NCBI RefSeq assembly: GCF_014284335.1
Contig: NZ_JACOGF010000004.1
Span: 310,001-374,000, forward strand
Source: Undibacterium hunanense
GTDB taxonomy: Bacteria; Pseudomonadota; Gammaproteobacteria; Burkholderiales; Burkholderiaceae_D
Direction of reading: 5' to 3'
DNA length: 64,000 nt
The notes under the pieces: generated by a model
Told to the model about the DNA's origin: nothing
Database searches by the model: none
Seen by the model: only the letters and a program-made list of their open reading frames with translations
Position numbers and translations under genes: made by a program
In this document: piece by piece, positions 26,444-35,996 of the stretch
Layout: each line of letters opens with the position of its first letter
How positions within the stretch are numbered: the stretch's first letter is position 1

Positions 26444-28188
26444 GGTTTTACCTTTTGTTTGCCAAACACCAGGGCATCGGGATGGCGTTCCAGCATGTCG
26501 GCCAGGTTGGCGACAGCGCGGGCGGATTTGGCGACCTGCTTCAGCGATTCGCGCATGTCTTGCTGCAAAGGCGCGTCTTCTGTCAGCAGAGCATTGGCAC
26601 TGTTGAGGGTGCTGCGTGCCTCTTTGAGGGTAGAGGTCAGTTCAGGCGTGACTTCAACATCAAGGCGGCGTACCAGTTTTTCTGTGCTGGCGAGTGTGGT
26701 GTTGAGTTTGCTCAGAGCCTGCACCAGTTCGGCAGATATCTTATCGAAGGGCAGCTTGTCTATTTTCTTGGCAATGCGGCCAACAGTTTCCTGAATTTCG
26801 GCCAGGCCGCCGCCAACTGTGGGCAGCACAGGGTAATCGGTGCGCCAGTCCATTTTTGCCTGGGCTGCATCAGGGAAGAAGTCGAGGGCGATATACAATT
26901 GTCCGGTCAGCAGATTACCACTGCGCAACTGGCCACGCAGGCCGCGTGAGATCAGGTGTTCAAGCAGCGATCTCTCTTTGGCTTCAGTATCATCGTCAGG
27001 CAGACGAGCACCTGAGCGTACACGGGATTTGAGTCGGTCTGGATACAGACTGACTTCAACCGGGAAGCGTGGCAGGCGACCATTCTCTGCAAATTCCACA
27101 CCCAGGGATTTGACTTCACCAATGACGATGCCGCGCAGATCAACGGGTGCACCTTTGGAAAGACCACGCAAGCTTTCAGGAAAATACATCAGGAAGTTGC
27201 GCACCTTGGTATCTGGCGCGCGCATCGCATGTTCGCGGTCTTCAAACAGGGAAAACACGCTGCCATCAAAGGCGGGTTTGCCGCCGGGCAGGGCGTCGTC
27301 ATGTTCCTGGAAGGCGAGACCGCCTTCGATCAGGGATGTCAGTGATTCGGTAGTGACGCGCAGACCATTGGCGTCAAGCTGCATGTCGACGCCGCTGGCA
27401 TGCCAGAAGCGGGTATCCGCAGTCACATACTGGTCATATGGTGCGTCGATGAAGACATGGATGGTGACGCCCTTGCCGTCACTGTCCAGCTGGAACTTGG
27501 TGACATGACCAGCATTGATATGGCGAAAGAAAATGGGTGAGCCATAGTTGACCGAACCTGTCTGTGCACCATGCAGGACGAATTCACGGCCTGGTGTATC
27601 TCGGTTAACCAGGGGTGGTTCTTCCAGTCCGGTAAATTCATCAGTGGTCTCAGTGGCTGTGCCAACATCGACGCTGATGTAATTACCAGACAAGAGTGTG
27701 GAAAGCCCGGAGACCGAGCCGCCAGAGATGCGCGGTTTGACGATGAAGAAGCGGGTATCGGTAGCCAGGATGTCGGCCGCACTCTTGATCAGTTGGGCTG
27801 TCACCAGCACGCGCTTGCGGTCGGGTGACAGGGCAATGGCTTTCACATGGCCCACATCGACGTCCTTGTAACGCAGCTTGGTCTTGCCAGCTTCCAGTCC
27901 TTCTGCCGATTTAAAGGTGATGGTGATGAGCGGTCCCTGGCTGGTGACGCTTTGTACCACCAGCCAGATACCGATAAGGGCTGCAATGACGGGCACTGCC
28001 CAGACGAAGGAGGGCAAACGCCGCCTTGGCTTCACCTTGATGACCGGCACTATCGCGTCGACCGCAGCGACAGTATCAGTTGCATTGTCAGCGGCAGTGC
28101 CGGCAGCTTCGTTGGCTTTGTCTATGGCTTTGTCCGTGGCCTTGTCTGCCGGAGATGCGTCGGGTTGTTCTGATGTTGGATCACTCAT
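26440..28188 (-). CDS. pqiB: MCE-domain intermembrane transport protein PqiB
   Basis: A 582-residue periplasmic protein anchored by one N-terminal TM segment at about 52-74 (FVWAVPVIAALIGIWLVV). MCE domains follow; the first has LRYKDVDVGHVKAIAL, the second SPIFFRHINAGHVTKFQLD, the third PVDLRGIVIGEVKSLGVE. A C-terminal helical region near 475-560 would form the needle or tube as in E. coli PqiB. Before the membrane segment lies a low-complexity tail of K/D/A repeats (DKATDKAIDKAN). It overlaps pqiA by eight bases and pqiC by four, so the operon is tightly coupled. Confidence 0.92.
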   Translation of the reverse strand: MSDPTSEQPDASPADKATDKAIDKANEAAGTAADNATDTVAAVDAIVPVIKVKPRRRLPSFVWAVPVIAALIGIWLVVQSVTSQGPLITITFKSAEGLEAGKTKLRYKDVDVGHVKAIALSPDRKRVLVTAQLIKSAADILATDTRFFIVKPRISGGSVSGLSTLLSGNYISVDVGTATETTDEFTGLEEPPLVNRDTPGREFVLHGAQTGSVNYGSPIFFRHINAGHVTKFQLDSDGKGVTIHVFIDAPYDQYVTADTRFWHASGVDMQLDANGLRVTTESLTSLIEGGLAFQEHDDALPGGKPAFDGSVFSLFEDREHAMRAPDTKVRNFLMYFPESLRGLSKGAPVDLRGIVIGEVKSLGVEFAENGRLPRFPVEVSLYPDRLKSRVRSGARLPDDDTEAKERSLLEHLISRGLRGQLRSGNLLTGQLYIALDFFPDAAQAKMDWRTDYPVLPTVGGGLAEIQETVGRIAKKIDKLPFDKISAELVQALSKLNTTLASTEKLVRRLDVEVTPELTSTLKEARSTLNSANALLTEDAPLQQDMRESLKQVAKSARAVANLADMLERHPDALVFGKQKVKP

Positions 28189-28837
28189 GCGTCTTGGCTA
28201 CCCAGATTAAACGTGAATCAAAGCTTTGTGCCGACAGCATCGTCAGCACTACCACAGCACCAAAAGCCAGTGCGCCGCCGCCGGGGTGTATCGCCGCCAG
28301 CGACTGAAACTGCACCAGCGCCACCAGTACCGTTACCACATACACATCCAGCATCGACCAGCGGCCGACGGCTTCTATCATGCGGAACAACTGGATACGC
28401 TGCAAAGGGTTCCAGCTGGATTTCTTCCAGCAGGTAAGCAACAGCAGGCTGATTGAAAACAGTTTTAGCAAGGGCACGACGATGCTGGCAAAGAATACCA
28501 GCAGCGCCAGCGGCCACGAACCTGTGTTCAGTAACACCAGCACGCCGCTCATGATCGTGTCATCCTGCGCACCAAAGATGGTATCGGTATGCATGACAGG
28601 CAAGAGATTGGCCGGTATATACAATATCGTCGCGGCGACCAGGTAGGCCAGCGATTTGATCAGGCTGTCCTGATGACGCAAATGTAGCGCGGCACCGCAA
28701 CTGGGGCAGTGGGTGGCCGCTTCATCATGGGTGCAGCACAGGGTGGTGCAAATATCGCAACTGATGAGCCCAGTTTCCGCACCTGTCCGGCCCGCCAGGC
28801 CAGCGGCGGGGATGTGGCGGTATTCGTGTTCAGGCAT
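28181..28837 (-). CDS. pqiA: PqiA-family inner-membrane protein, second copy (C-terminal-half type)
   Basis: A 218-residue protein equal to one half of E. coli PqiA. It starts with a zinc-ribbon-like pair, CDIC near residue 27 and CPSC near 44. Four membrane segments follow: LAYLVAATILYIPANLLPVM, VLLNTGSWPLALLVFFASIV, LLKLFSISLLLLTC and WSMLDVYVVTVLVALVQF. PqiA proteins sit in the inner membrane and are thought to feed lipids to or from PqiB. In E. coli the two halves form one polypeptide; here they are separate genes overlapping by eight bases. Confidence 0.88.
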   Translation of the reverse strand: MPEHEYRHIPAAGLAGRTGAETGLISCDICTTLCCTHDEAATHCPSCGAALHLRHQDSLIKSLAYLVAATILYIPANLLPVMHTDTIFGAQDDTIMSGVLVLLNTGSWPLALLVFFASIVVPLLKLFSISLLLLTCWKKSSWNPLQRIQLFRMIEAVGRWSMLDVYVVTVLVALVQFQSLAAIHPGGGALAFGAVVVLTMLSAQSFDSRLIWVAKTHE

Positions 28838-29471
28838 GTTTCACCCCGGTGCCTGCTTCTACTTTTGTTCCTGCTTGTGCTTTTACTAGTGTCTCTGCTC
28901 TTGCTCTGGTGCGTCTGGTCGCACGCGCCCACAGCCATACATTGCGTGGGGTGAGTACCGATGTCAGCGCCGCTGTGATAAAAATCAGGCTGGCGCAAGA
29001 CCACAGGGCGGGGCCGATGACGATATCGGCCATGTGCTGCAGCTTGACCAGGGACACCAGCAGGCCCAGCATGAAAATTTCGACCATGCTCCAGGGCCGC
29101 AGGCTTTGCAGGGCACGCAAAGGGGCCCCCAGTGCCTGACTGGCATCGCCAAACCTGAGTATGCACAAGAGGTAGATCGCCAGCGATATCTGCAAGGCCG
29201 GCGCCAGCATGGTGGTAATGATTACCAGCAAGGACAGCAGGTGCATGCCATCGTTCCACATGGCCAGGGCCGCATGCAGCAAGGTGGTGTCGCGCGTTAC
29301 CTGCTGGACTTTAAGTGATAACAAGGGAAAGCTGTTAAGCAGCAGCAACAGGATCACCGAGGTAACTGCGAGGGCCAGCGCCATATCCAGGCTGGCGCTG
29401 CCATTTCTGTACAGCGTGGCTCGGCAGCGCGGGCAGCTTGCTGCCTCGCCTCTTGCGAGCGGCGCATCCAT
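28830..29471 (-). CDS. pqiA: PqiA-family inner-membrane protein, first copy; 5' end in doubt
   Basis: A 213-residue protein with four membrane segments. From the first ATG (29471) it contains only the second half of the expected zinc ribbon, CPRC at about residue 14. In the same frame upstream, up to a stop at 29529-29531, the codons read ATT-AGT-ACA... and encode FIVCHECDLIC, the missing CxxC half conserved in PqiA. No ATG, GTG or TTG is available there, so translation may begin at ATT (29522), giving 230 residues, or the start has been lost. The C-terminal tail has imprecise repeats (KAQAGT / KVEAGT). It is first in the operon. Confidence 0.82.
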   Translation of the reverse strand: MDAPLARGEAASCPRCRATLYRNGSASLDMALALAVTSVILLLLLNSFPLLSLKVQQVTRDTTLLHAALAMWNDGMHLLSLLVIITTMLAPALQISLAIYLLCILRFGDASQALGAPLRALQSLRPWSMVEIFMLGLLVSLVKLQHMADIVIGPALWSCASLIFITAALTSVLTPRNVWLWARATRRTRARAETLVKAQAGTKVEAGTGVKHA

Positions 29472-29563
29472 GCAGATCAGGTCGCACTCATGACAGACAA
29501 TAAATTTGCTGGCTGTACTAATGGGAAGTCACTTTCAGGGGAAAATGGCGTATAAATACCCAG

Positions 29564-29604
29564 TTTATCCAAGTTTTTCCATTAATCATAGAAAATTGGA
29601 TAAA
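29564..29604. promoter_or_regulatory. AT-rich inverted repeat upstream of the pqi operon
   Basis: The arms tttatccaagtttt and gaaaattggataaa (29564-29577 and 29591-29604) pair with one bulge. They lie 42-82 bases upstream of the possible ATT start of the first pqiA gene, where its promoter should be. It may be an operator; no regulator can be named. Confidence 0.45.
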
Positions 29605-29698
29605 TGCTGCCATGCCCTGATATGTTGCGGTTTTTTGCCTGTCGCTGATTGATAAGCCCACTACGCCATTTCGTCGTGTCCGGGAACACAAGGCAGAA

Positions 29699-29728
29699 GG
29701 CCATCTTCACTGTAAAGTGAAGATGGCC
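29699..29728 (-). terminator. 13-bp hairpin after metE
   Basis: A perfect 13-bp stem (29699-29711 with 29716-29728) with a 4-base loop lies 34 bases past the metE stop, read leftward. No U tract follows on that strand, so termination is probable but not certain. Confidence 0.6.
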
Positions 29729-29761
29729 CGTGTTTCAATTCAGATCAATTGCAAAAAACGA

Positions 29762-32062
29762 TCAGCAGCAATCCTGATGTTCTTCATCATCTGCTGCGAT
29801 GGTGGCCCGCAGCAGCTTGGCTGCCTGCACCATGTTTTCCAGGGCGGCGATGGTTTCCGGCCAGTCGCGGGTTTTCAGTCCGCAATCCGGGTTGACCCAA
29901 AGACGGGCATCAGGAATCACGCTGCGGGCTTTTTGCAGCAGCCTTTGCATTTCGCTGACCTTGGGCACACGCGGTGAATGAATGTCATACACGCCGGGGC
30001 CGATATCATTCGGGTAGGCAAATTCACCGAAGCCATCCAGCAATTCCATGTCCGAGCGTGAGGTTTCGATGGTGATGACATCGGCATCCATGGCCGCAAT
30101 CCACGGCAGAATGTCATTGAATTCCGAATAGCACATATGGGTATGGATTTGCGTATCGTCATGTACACCGGCAGAACTCAGCTTGAAGGCACGCACGGCC
30201 CAATCCAGATAGGAGGCCCAGTCGCGCTGTTTCAAGGGCAGGCCCTCACGAAAGGCCGGTTCATCTATCTGTATCATGCCTATGCCGGCTTTTTCCAGAT
30301 CGCAGACTTCATCACGCAGGGCCAGGGCGATTTGCAGTGCAGTTGTTTCACGCGGCTGGTCATCACGCACGAAAGACCATTGCAGCATGGTGACAGGGCC
30401 GGTCAGCATGCCCTTCATCGGTTTTGCAGTCAGGCTTTGGGCGTATTCACTCCAGGTGACGGTCATGGCTTCAGGACGGTACACGTCGCCGTAAATGAAA
30501 GGTGGTTTGACGCAGCGTGAACCATAGCTCTGTACCCAGCCATTCAGTGTGAAACCGTAGCCCCACAGCTGCTCGCCAAAATATTCCACCATGTCATTGC
30601 GTTCCGGCTCTCCGTGCACCAGCACATCGATATCGAGTTTTTCCTGTTGCTGTACGACGTGGCGTATTTCTGCACGCATGGCTTCCAGGTAATCCAGATG
30701 CGTCAGGCCACCGCGTTTGTAGGCGGCACGTGCCTGGCGTATGGTCCTGGTTTGCGGGAAGGAACCTATGCTGGTCGTCGGAAACTGTGGCAGGGCAAAG
30801 CGCTGCTGCTGCGCGCGTATGCGTTCGGCAAACTGGCTTTGACGTTCTGCGTCCTGGGCGGTGATATGTGCCAGGCGTTTCTGCACGATGGGATTATGGA
30901 TACGTACCGACTGGCGACGGCTTGCTACAGCCTGATCTGCCAGCAGGAATTCTTGCGCAACATCTGTCGCATTGCCATTCAGGGCTGATTTCAGGGCAGA
31001 TACTTCAACCAGTTTTTGCGTGGCAAAGGCCAGCCAGCTACGGGTTTCTTCATCGAGGGCTGTTTCCGCTGCCAGGTCAACCGGTACATGCAGCAAGGAG
31101 CAACTGGGGGCCAGCCACAACTGTTCCCCCAGCTTTTCCTGTGCTGCCTGTAACTTTACTGCCAGCGCAGACAGATCGGCACGCCAGATATTGCGTCCAT
31201 CTATCACGCCAGCCGATAACACACGCCCTTGCGGCCAATTCTGCAGCAGGCTGTCCAGTTGTTGTGGGGCGCGTACCAGGTCCAGATGGACACCTGCCAC
31301 CGGCAGCGATTGCAGCAGGGCAGCACGGTCTTGCACGGTTTCAAAATAACTTGCCAGCAGGATCTTTGGCGATTGCAGGACCAGCGCATGGTAAGAAAAA
31401 ACAAAGGCGTCCAGCCATGCTGCATCCAGATCAAGTGTCAGTATCGGTTCGTCAATTTGTACCCAGTCCAGCCCCTGTTCTTGCAAACGTGCCAGCAGGC
31501 GTTGATACGCCGGGATGATTTTTGGCAGCAGATCCAGTTTGTGTGTCAGACCGCTTTTGATCTTGCCCAGATAGAGCAAAGTCAAAGGCCCCACCAGAGT
31601 AACTTTGCTGTTATGACCTTGTGCCTGCGCTTCTGCCAGTTCTTCAAACAGCCAGTCCACGCCGCCGTTGAAGCTGGTGTCTGCGGTCCATTCTGGCACC
31701 AGATAATGGTAATTGGTATCGAACCACTTGGTCATCTCCATCGCAAAATGCTGGGGATTGCCACGGGCGGCGACATAGTAATCGGACAGGGATAATTCTT
31801 TGGCGTTAAAGCCAAAACGGCCGGGCAGGGCACCCAGCAAGGCCAGGGTATTCAAGACCTGGTCATACCAGGCAAAGTCACCGACGCTGACAAAATCCAG
31901 GCCCGCCTGTTTTTGCAGGGCCCAATGGCGGGCGCGCAATTCGCTGCCGGTTTCACGCAGGGTAGCTTCGGTAATATCGCCGCGCCAGAAGGCTTCCTGG
32001 GCGAACTTCAATTCTCTTTGGGCACCGATACGCGGGAAGCCCAGGGTATGTGCTGTTGTCAT
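29762..32062 (-). CDS. metE: Cobalamin-independent methionine synthase
   Basis: The 766-residue enzyme transfers a methyl group from methyltetrahydrofolate-triglutamate to homocysteine without cobalamin. The N-terminal barrel starts [18 protein letters not shown]. The C-terminal catalytic barrel has [62 protein letters not shown] (zinc His and Cys near 640) and NPDCGLKTR (zinc Cys near 724). AGGAGA precedes the ATG. It diverges from metR, its usual activator. No cobalamin riboswitch precedes it, unlike many metE genes. Confidence 0.97.
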   Translation of the reverse strand: MTTAHTLGFPRIGAQRELKFAQEAFWRGDITEATLRETGSELRARHWALQKQAGLDFVSVGDFAWYDQVLNTLALLGALPGRFGFNAKELSLSDYYVAARGNPQHFAMEMTKWFDTNYHYLVPEWTADTSFNGGVDWLFEELAEAQAQGHNSKVTLVGPLTLLYLGKIKSGLTHKLDLLPKIIPAYQRLLARLQEQGLDWVQIDEPILTLDLDAAWLDAFVFSYHALVLQSPKILLASYFETVQDRAALLQSLPVAGVHLDLVRAPQQLDSLLQNWPQGRVLSAGVIDGRNIWRADLSALAVKLQAAQEKLGEQLWLAPSCSLLHVPVDLAAETALDEETRSWLAFATQKLVEVSALKSALNGNATDVAQEFLLADQAVASRRQSVRIHNPIVQKRLAHITAQDAERQSQFAERIRAQQQRFALPQFPTTSIGSFPQTRTIRQARAAYKRGGLTHLDYLEAMRAEIRHVVQQQEKLDIDVLVHGEPERNDMVEYFGEQLWGYGFTLNGWVQSYGSRCVKPPFIYGDVYRPEAMTVTWSEYAQSLTAKPMKGMLTGPVTMLQWSFVRDDQPRETTALQIALALRDEVCDLEKAGIGMIQIDEPAFREGLPLKQRDWASYLDWAVRAFKLSSAGVHDDTQIHTHMCYSEFNDILPWIAAMDADVITIETSRSDMELLDGFGEFAYPNDIGPGVYDIHSPRVPKVSEMQRLLQKARSVIPDARLWVNPDCGLKTRDWPETIAALENMVQAAKLLRATIAADDEEHQDCC

Positions 32063-32081
32063 TTCATTCTCCTGTCATGGG

Positions 32082-32193
32082 AGGACTTATGCAAAACCTA
32101 CCTGGCTGCGTTGCAGCTTCTGCAGTTTGTAGACCTGCTACCAAAGTACCGTCTTCGATGCAGCAGCTTGCCGGGAGATTTTGCAAAAGTCCT
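32082..32193. mobile_element. MITE-like element A between metE and metR
   Basis: A 112-base segment is bounded by terminal inverted repeats, aggacttatgcaaaa on the left and ttttgcaaaagtcct on the right, 14 of 15 matching. Its interior includes gctgcgttgcag. It has no coding capacity. A shorter relative with similar ends and the same interior core lies at 55469-55531, which supports a repeat family. It occupies most of the metE 5' leader region. Confidence 0.6.
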
Positions 32194-32257
32194 GTGGGTA
32201 TAAGTATGATGGGTTAGAATTGACTATGATTCAAACGACATATTTTAAGAATTAACT

Positions 32258-32270
32258 TGAATTTCATTCA
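32258..32270 (+). promoter_or_regulatory. MetR binding site
   Basis: TGAA-N5-TTCA, the established MetR consensus, occurs exactly as tgaatttcattca. It lies two bases before the metR start codon and about 195 bases from metE, fitting autoregulation of metR and possibly activation of metE from a distance. Confidence 0.65.
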
Positions 32271-32272
32271 TA

Positions 32273-33193
32273 ATGCAATCGATACTAGAACTGCGTCACC
32301 TGAAAACACTGCTGGCACTGCGTGAATCCGGCAATTTGCTGCGGGCGGCCGTTTTGCTGAATGTCACCCAGTCGGCGCTGTCGCACCAGATCAAATTGCT
32401 GGAAGAGCATCATGGCATGCCCCTGTTTGAACGCAAAACCACGCCAATACGCTTTACCCCGGCAGGTGAGCGTCTGCTGCAACTGGCAGACAGCATTTTG
32501 CCGCAGCTTGCCAATTGCGAGCGCGACCTGGCTCGCCTGGCACAGGGGGTGGCCGGACAATTGCGTATCGCAGTCGAATGTCATACCTGTTTTGACTGGC
32601 TGATGCCCGCCATGGATTTGTTCCGCCAGCGCTGGCCTGAGGTAGAGCTGGATATTGTCTCCGGTTTCCAGGCTGACCCGGTGGGCTTGTTGTACAGCCA
32701 CAAGGCAGACGTGGCCATCGTGTCCGAGATGGATAGCGATGAAAGCGTGGCATACCACCCGCTGTTCCGTTTCGAGATCGTGGCACTGGTTGCCAGGGAC
32801 CATGCACTGGCCAGACGTGATTATCTGGTGGCGCAGGATTTTGCCACTGATACCCTGATCACTTATCCTGTACCCGACGATATGCTGGATGTGGTGCGCC
32901 AGGTCCTGAGGCCTGCCGGTATCGACACCGCCCGCCGCACGACCGAGCTGACCGTCGCCATGCTGCAACTGGTGGCCAGCAAGCGTGGCATCGCCACCTT
33001 GCCGGTATGGGCGGCACAGAATTACGTGAATCGTGACTATGTACTTCCCAAACGCATCACTGCCGATGGCCTGACCGGCAGGTTGTATGCTGCCTGCCTG
33101 CCGGAATTGTCAGACAAGGCTTATCTCAGCGACTTTGTCACGACCATACGCGAAAGCAGTTACCTGAATTTACAGAGCATAGAATTGATTTAA
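32273..33193 (+). CDS. metR: LysR-family methionine regulator MetR
   Basis: The 306-residue protein has an N-terminal winged helix (LRHLKTLLALRESGNLLRAA, then TQSALSHQIKLLEEHHG) and a C-terminal substrate domain that senses homocysteine in characterised MetR proteins. CHTCFDWLMPAMD near residue 101 is typical of MetR, and the gene diverges from metE as in enterobacteria. Expected function: activation of metE and repression of itself. A consensus binding site sits directly in front of the start. Confidence 0.92.
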   Translation: MQSILELRHLKTLLALRESGNLLRAAVLLNVTQSALSHQIKLLEEHHGMPLFERKTTPIRFTPAGERLLQLADSILPQLANCERDLARLAQGVAGQLRIAVECHTCFDWLMPAMDLFRQRWPEVELDIVSGFQADPVGLLYSHKADVAIVSEMDSDESVAYHPLFRFEIVALVARDHALARRDYLVAQDFATDTLITYPVPDDMLDVVRQVLRPAGIDTARRTTELTVAMLQLVASKRGIATLPVWAAQNYVNRDYVLPKRITADGLTGRLYAACLPELSDKAYLSDFVTTIRESSYLNLQSIELI

Positions 33194-33500
33194 AAGCATG
33201 TATCTTTGTGATGTTGTTGTAGCAAGGTGTAACGAACACAGTATGCATTTTCTGTTACTTGCATAGCAACCGAGCGCTATTTTGCCGCCTTAGTTGTTAC
33301 CTGAATCCATTGATATGCATGGTGCTGGTGGATAGTCAGCGCAGCTTCCAGTTCTGTATGAGAACGATAATAGGAACTATTCTCGTTTACATGTTTTATG
33401 GAATTGGTTACAATTGTGCACCGATTTTTTACTATTTCACCCAGCCATTCCCTCAAAGAAAAGCCAGCGGTATTAATTTTATTTTCTTAGAGGAAATGTT
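33194..33500. other. Intergenic region before the catecholate receptor
   Basis: This 307-base region contains a Fur-box-like sequence at 33366-33384 and otherwise no gene. A reading frame at 33259-33555 has no ribosome site and runs into the receptor gene. Confidence 0.5.
33366..33384. promoter_or_regulatory. Fur box upstream of the TonB receptor
   Basis: gataataggaactattctc matches the 19-base Fur consensus at 13 positions, with the outer GATAAT and ATT-TC parts best conserved. It lies 117 bases before the receptor start. Iron repression through Fur is the likely reading. Confidence 0.6.
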
Positions 33501-35771
33501 ATGGCCTATATCAAGAGTCGTAAGCACCATCACGCCCGTTTTAATCATACGGTGACGGCAGCTGCCGCTGCCTTCCTGTTACCTATCGCTGCCCAGGCGG
33601 CTGATCCTGCTTTGCCAGAAATCAAAGTGACGGCAAAGACAGAGAATGATTTCAAGGCGGACAAGGCTTCTTCTCCCAAATATACGCAACCTCTGGTGGA
33701 TACGACACAGACGATCACCGTGATCAAGCGTGAGCTGATTGATCAGCAAGGCGCATTGACGCTGACAGACGCCTTGCGTAATACGCCGGGCGTGGGCGCA
33801 TTCTTCCTGGGTGAAAACGGCAGCACCAGTACTGGTGATGCCATTTACATGCGCGGCTTTGACGCTTCCAGCAGTATCTATGTGGATGGTGTGCGTGATC
33901 TGGGTTCCATTTCCCGTGATCTGTTCAACATCGAACAGATCGATGTGCTGAAAGGCCCGGCCGGTACTGACGGTGGCCGTGGTGCGCCTACAGGCTCAGT
34001 CAATCTGGTCAGCAAGCAAGCCAATATGGATGATGCAGTCTTTGGTTCTGCCACGGTAGGCAGTGGCAGCCAGAAGCGTGTTTCCGCCGATTTGAACCGG
34101 GTCATCAGTGCAGATCAAGGTTCTGCCTTCCGTCTTAATCTGGTGGATCAGGATAGCGGTGTGCTGGGCCGTAACGTAGTCAATAATAAGCGCTGGGGTG
34201 TTGCGCCGTCGTTCGCATTCGGCCTGAAATCGCCTACCCGTTTTTACCTGAACTATCTGCATGTGCAGCAAGACAATGTACCGGATGGTGGCGTACCTAC
34301 CATCGGTTTGCCTGGCTATAGCAGCCCGGACCCGAAACGGCCTTTCCTATCGACGGCACCGAAAGTCGATCCAAAGAATTTTTATGGCTCGGTTAATGAC
34401 TTCGACAAGGTCACCGCAGACATGCTGACCTTGCGTGCCGAACATGATTTTAGCGACAAGGTAAAACTGATCAATACGGCCCGTTTTGGTAAAACCTCGC
34501 AGCACTACCTGTTGACTTCCTTCATGGGTTCGACCGCGAATTTGCTGACTCCATCTACGACCGATCTGTCCACCTGGACACTGGCACGTGGTACACGCAC
34601 CCTGAAAGACCAGGAAAATGAAATCCTGACCAACCAGACCAATCTGGTAGCCGACGTGGAACTCGGCGGTCTCAAGCATAGCCTGCTGGGTGGTGTGGAA
34701 CTGACCAGTGAAAAACAGAATACCTGGGGTAATGATGGCCTGGGTACTTTGCCAGCAGCCAATTTTTACAACCCGAATCCTAACGACAAGGTGACGGGTC
34801 TGAATCCGGTGCGTAACAGCGTTTTCACACGTGGTGCAACCAGCACTGTCAGCGCCTATGTATTTGACACCATCAAGTTCAGTCCGGAATGGCAGGCCAA
34901 TGCTGGTGTGCGCGTTGATCATTACAGCACAGACTATTCGGCAGCCAGCCTGTCCACTGCGACCAGCAATCCGACTCTGCCAGTAGGTACGCTGGTGCCG
35001 ACCAACCTGAACATGGCTGGTAATCTGGTCAATATCAAGCTGGGCGCTCTTTACAAGCCGACCAAGGATAGCAGCATCTATGCTTCTTATTCGACATCCA
35101 AGCAACCACCGGGTGGTTCCAACTTTGCATTGAGCGCATCGGCAAGCAGCGCTGCCAATCCGAAGTTTGATCCGCAAGAAACCAAAAATGCCGAAATCGG
35201 CACCAAGTGGGATTTCCTGGAACAAAAACTGTCATTCACAGCCGCGATCTATCGTACCGAAGTATCGAATGAAGTCGTACAAAACCTGACTGACCTGCTG
35301 TACTACCAGACTGGTAAAAAGCGTGTGCAGGGTATTGAACTGGGCGTGACAGGTGCCATCAACCGTAACTGGCTGGTCAGTGCTGGCTACGCCAGAATGG
35401 ATACCAGTGTTGAAAGCGGCCCACTGGTGACCGCCAGCGGTATCAACAACTTGTCGTACACACCAAAACAAAGCTTCACGGCCTGGACTTCTTACCAGTT
35501 GCCCATGGGCCTGAAGCTGGGCGGTGGCGCACGTTTTGTAGATGCTCTGTTGCGTGGTACGGATGGCGCAGTCGGCACACCAGCTTCGACTGAAGCCTAC
35601 TGGGTATTCGATGCCATGGCCAGCTATGCAGTCAGCAAAAACCTGGACCTGCAATTGAACGTCAATAACATCGCAGACAAAACCTATGTGGCAGCCATCA
35701 ACAAGAGTGGCTATCGTTACACACCAGGTACACCACGCGCCGTCAGCCTGACAGCGAATGTGAAGTTCTGA
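33501..35771 (+). CDS. TonB-dependent catecholate siderophore receptor (Fiu-like)
   Basis: A 756-residue outer-membrane receptor. The signal sequence ends near IAAQAADP (about residue 34) and EIKVTAKTEND follows as a TonB-box-like stretch. The plug has DALRNTPGVGAF, MRGFDASSSIYVDGVRD and VLKGPAGTDGGRGAPTGSVN. The beta-barrel ends in aromatic-terminated SLTANVKF, typical of outer-membrane proteins. The plug wording resembles Fiu/BfrD-type receptors for catecholate compounds; the ligand is inferred. A Fur box precedes it and a strong terminator follows. It begins a 12-kb iron and heme region. Confidence 0.88.
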   Translation: MAYIKSRKHHHARFNHTVTAAAAAFLLPIAAQAADPALPEIKVTAKTENDFKADKASSPKYTQPLVDTTQTITVIKRELIDQQGALTLTDALRNTPGVGAFFLGENGSTSTGDAIYMRGFDASSSIYVDGVRDLGSISRDLFNIEQIDVLKGPAGTDGGRGAPTGSVNLVSKQANMDDAVFGSATVGSGSQKRVSADLNRVISADQGSAFRLNLVDQDSGVLGRNVVNNKRWGVAPSFAFGLKSPTRFYLNYLHVQQDNVPDGGVPTIGLPGYSSPDPKRPFLSTAPKVDPKNFYGSVNDFDKVTADMLTLRAEHDFSDKVKLINTARFGKTSQHYLLTSFMGSTANLLTPSTTDLSTWTLARGTRTLKDQENEILTNQTNLVADVELGGLKHSLLGGVELTSEKQNTWGNDGLGTLPAANFYNPNPNDKVTGLNPVRNSVFTRGATSTVSAYVFDTIKFSPEWQANAGVRVDHYSTDYSAASLSTATSNPTLPVGTLVPTNLNMAGNLVNIKLGALYKPTKDSSIYASYSTSKQPPGGSNFALSASASSAANPKFDPQETKNAEIGTKWDFLEQKLSFTAAIYRTEVSNEVVQNLTDLLYYQTGKKRVQGIELGVTGAINRNWLVSAGYARMDTSVESGPLVTASGINNLSYTPKQSFTAWTSYQLPMGLKLGGGARFVDALLRGTDGAVGTPASTEAYWVFDAMASYAVSKNLDLQLNVNNIADKTYVAAINKSGYRYTPGTPRAVSLTANVKF

Positions 35772-35828
35772 TGGAAACTGGTCAGTAAAGTAAATGACTG
35801 ACCAGAGTAATGACTGCCAGATACCTGA

Positions 35829-35856
35829 ACCCCTCCTGATACAGGAGGGGTTTTTT
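35829..35856 (+). terminator. Rho-independent terminator of the TonB receptor gene
   Basis: A 10-bp stem (acccctcctg / caggaggggt) with a 3-base loop is followed by six or seven T residues, 58 bases after the stop codon. Confidence 0.9.
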
Positions 35857-35886
35857 ATGGGAGTCGGCACGAAGAAAAGAGCAAAT

Positions 35887-35929
35887 GAAAAGAGACTGTC
35901 ACCGATGTCAATCAGTGGCAGTCTCTTTT
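35887..35929. terminator. Bidirectional terminator hairpin before the DUF2325 gene end
   Basis: aaaagagactgtcac (35887-35901) pairs with gtggcagtctctttt (35915-35929), 14 of 15 positions, with A and T runs on both outer sides. It can therefore end transcripts arriving from either direction, including the leftward DUF2325 operon. Confidence 0.75.
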
Positions 35930-35996
35930 GGCTTGTTTTGATATGAATGCAGACAGATCATTGATCTGTCTTGTGGCGCAGTGTTATTAGCCCAAT

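Noticed and set aside
33259..33555. Open frame ahead of the catecholate receptor
   Set aside because: Contains the Fur box and runs into the receptor gene; no ribosome site and no family.
34347..35225. A 292-codon leftward open frame opposite the catecholate receptor
   Set aside because: It is a shadow of the receptor coding frame, with no ribosome site and no recognisable domain.
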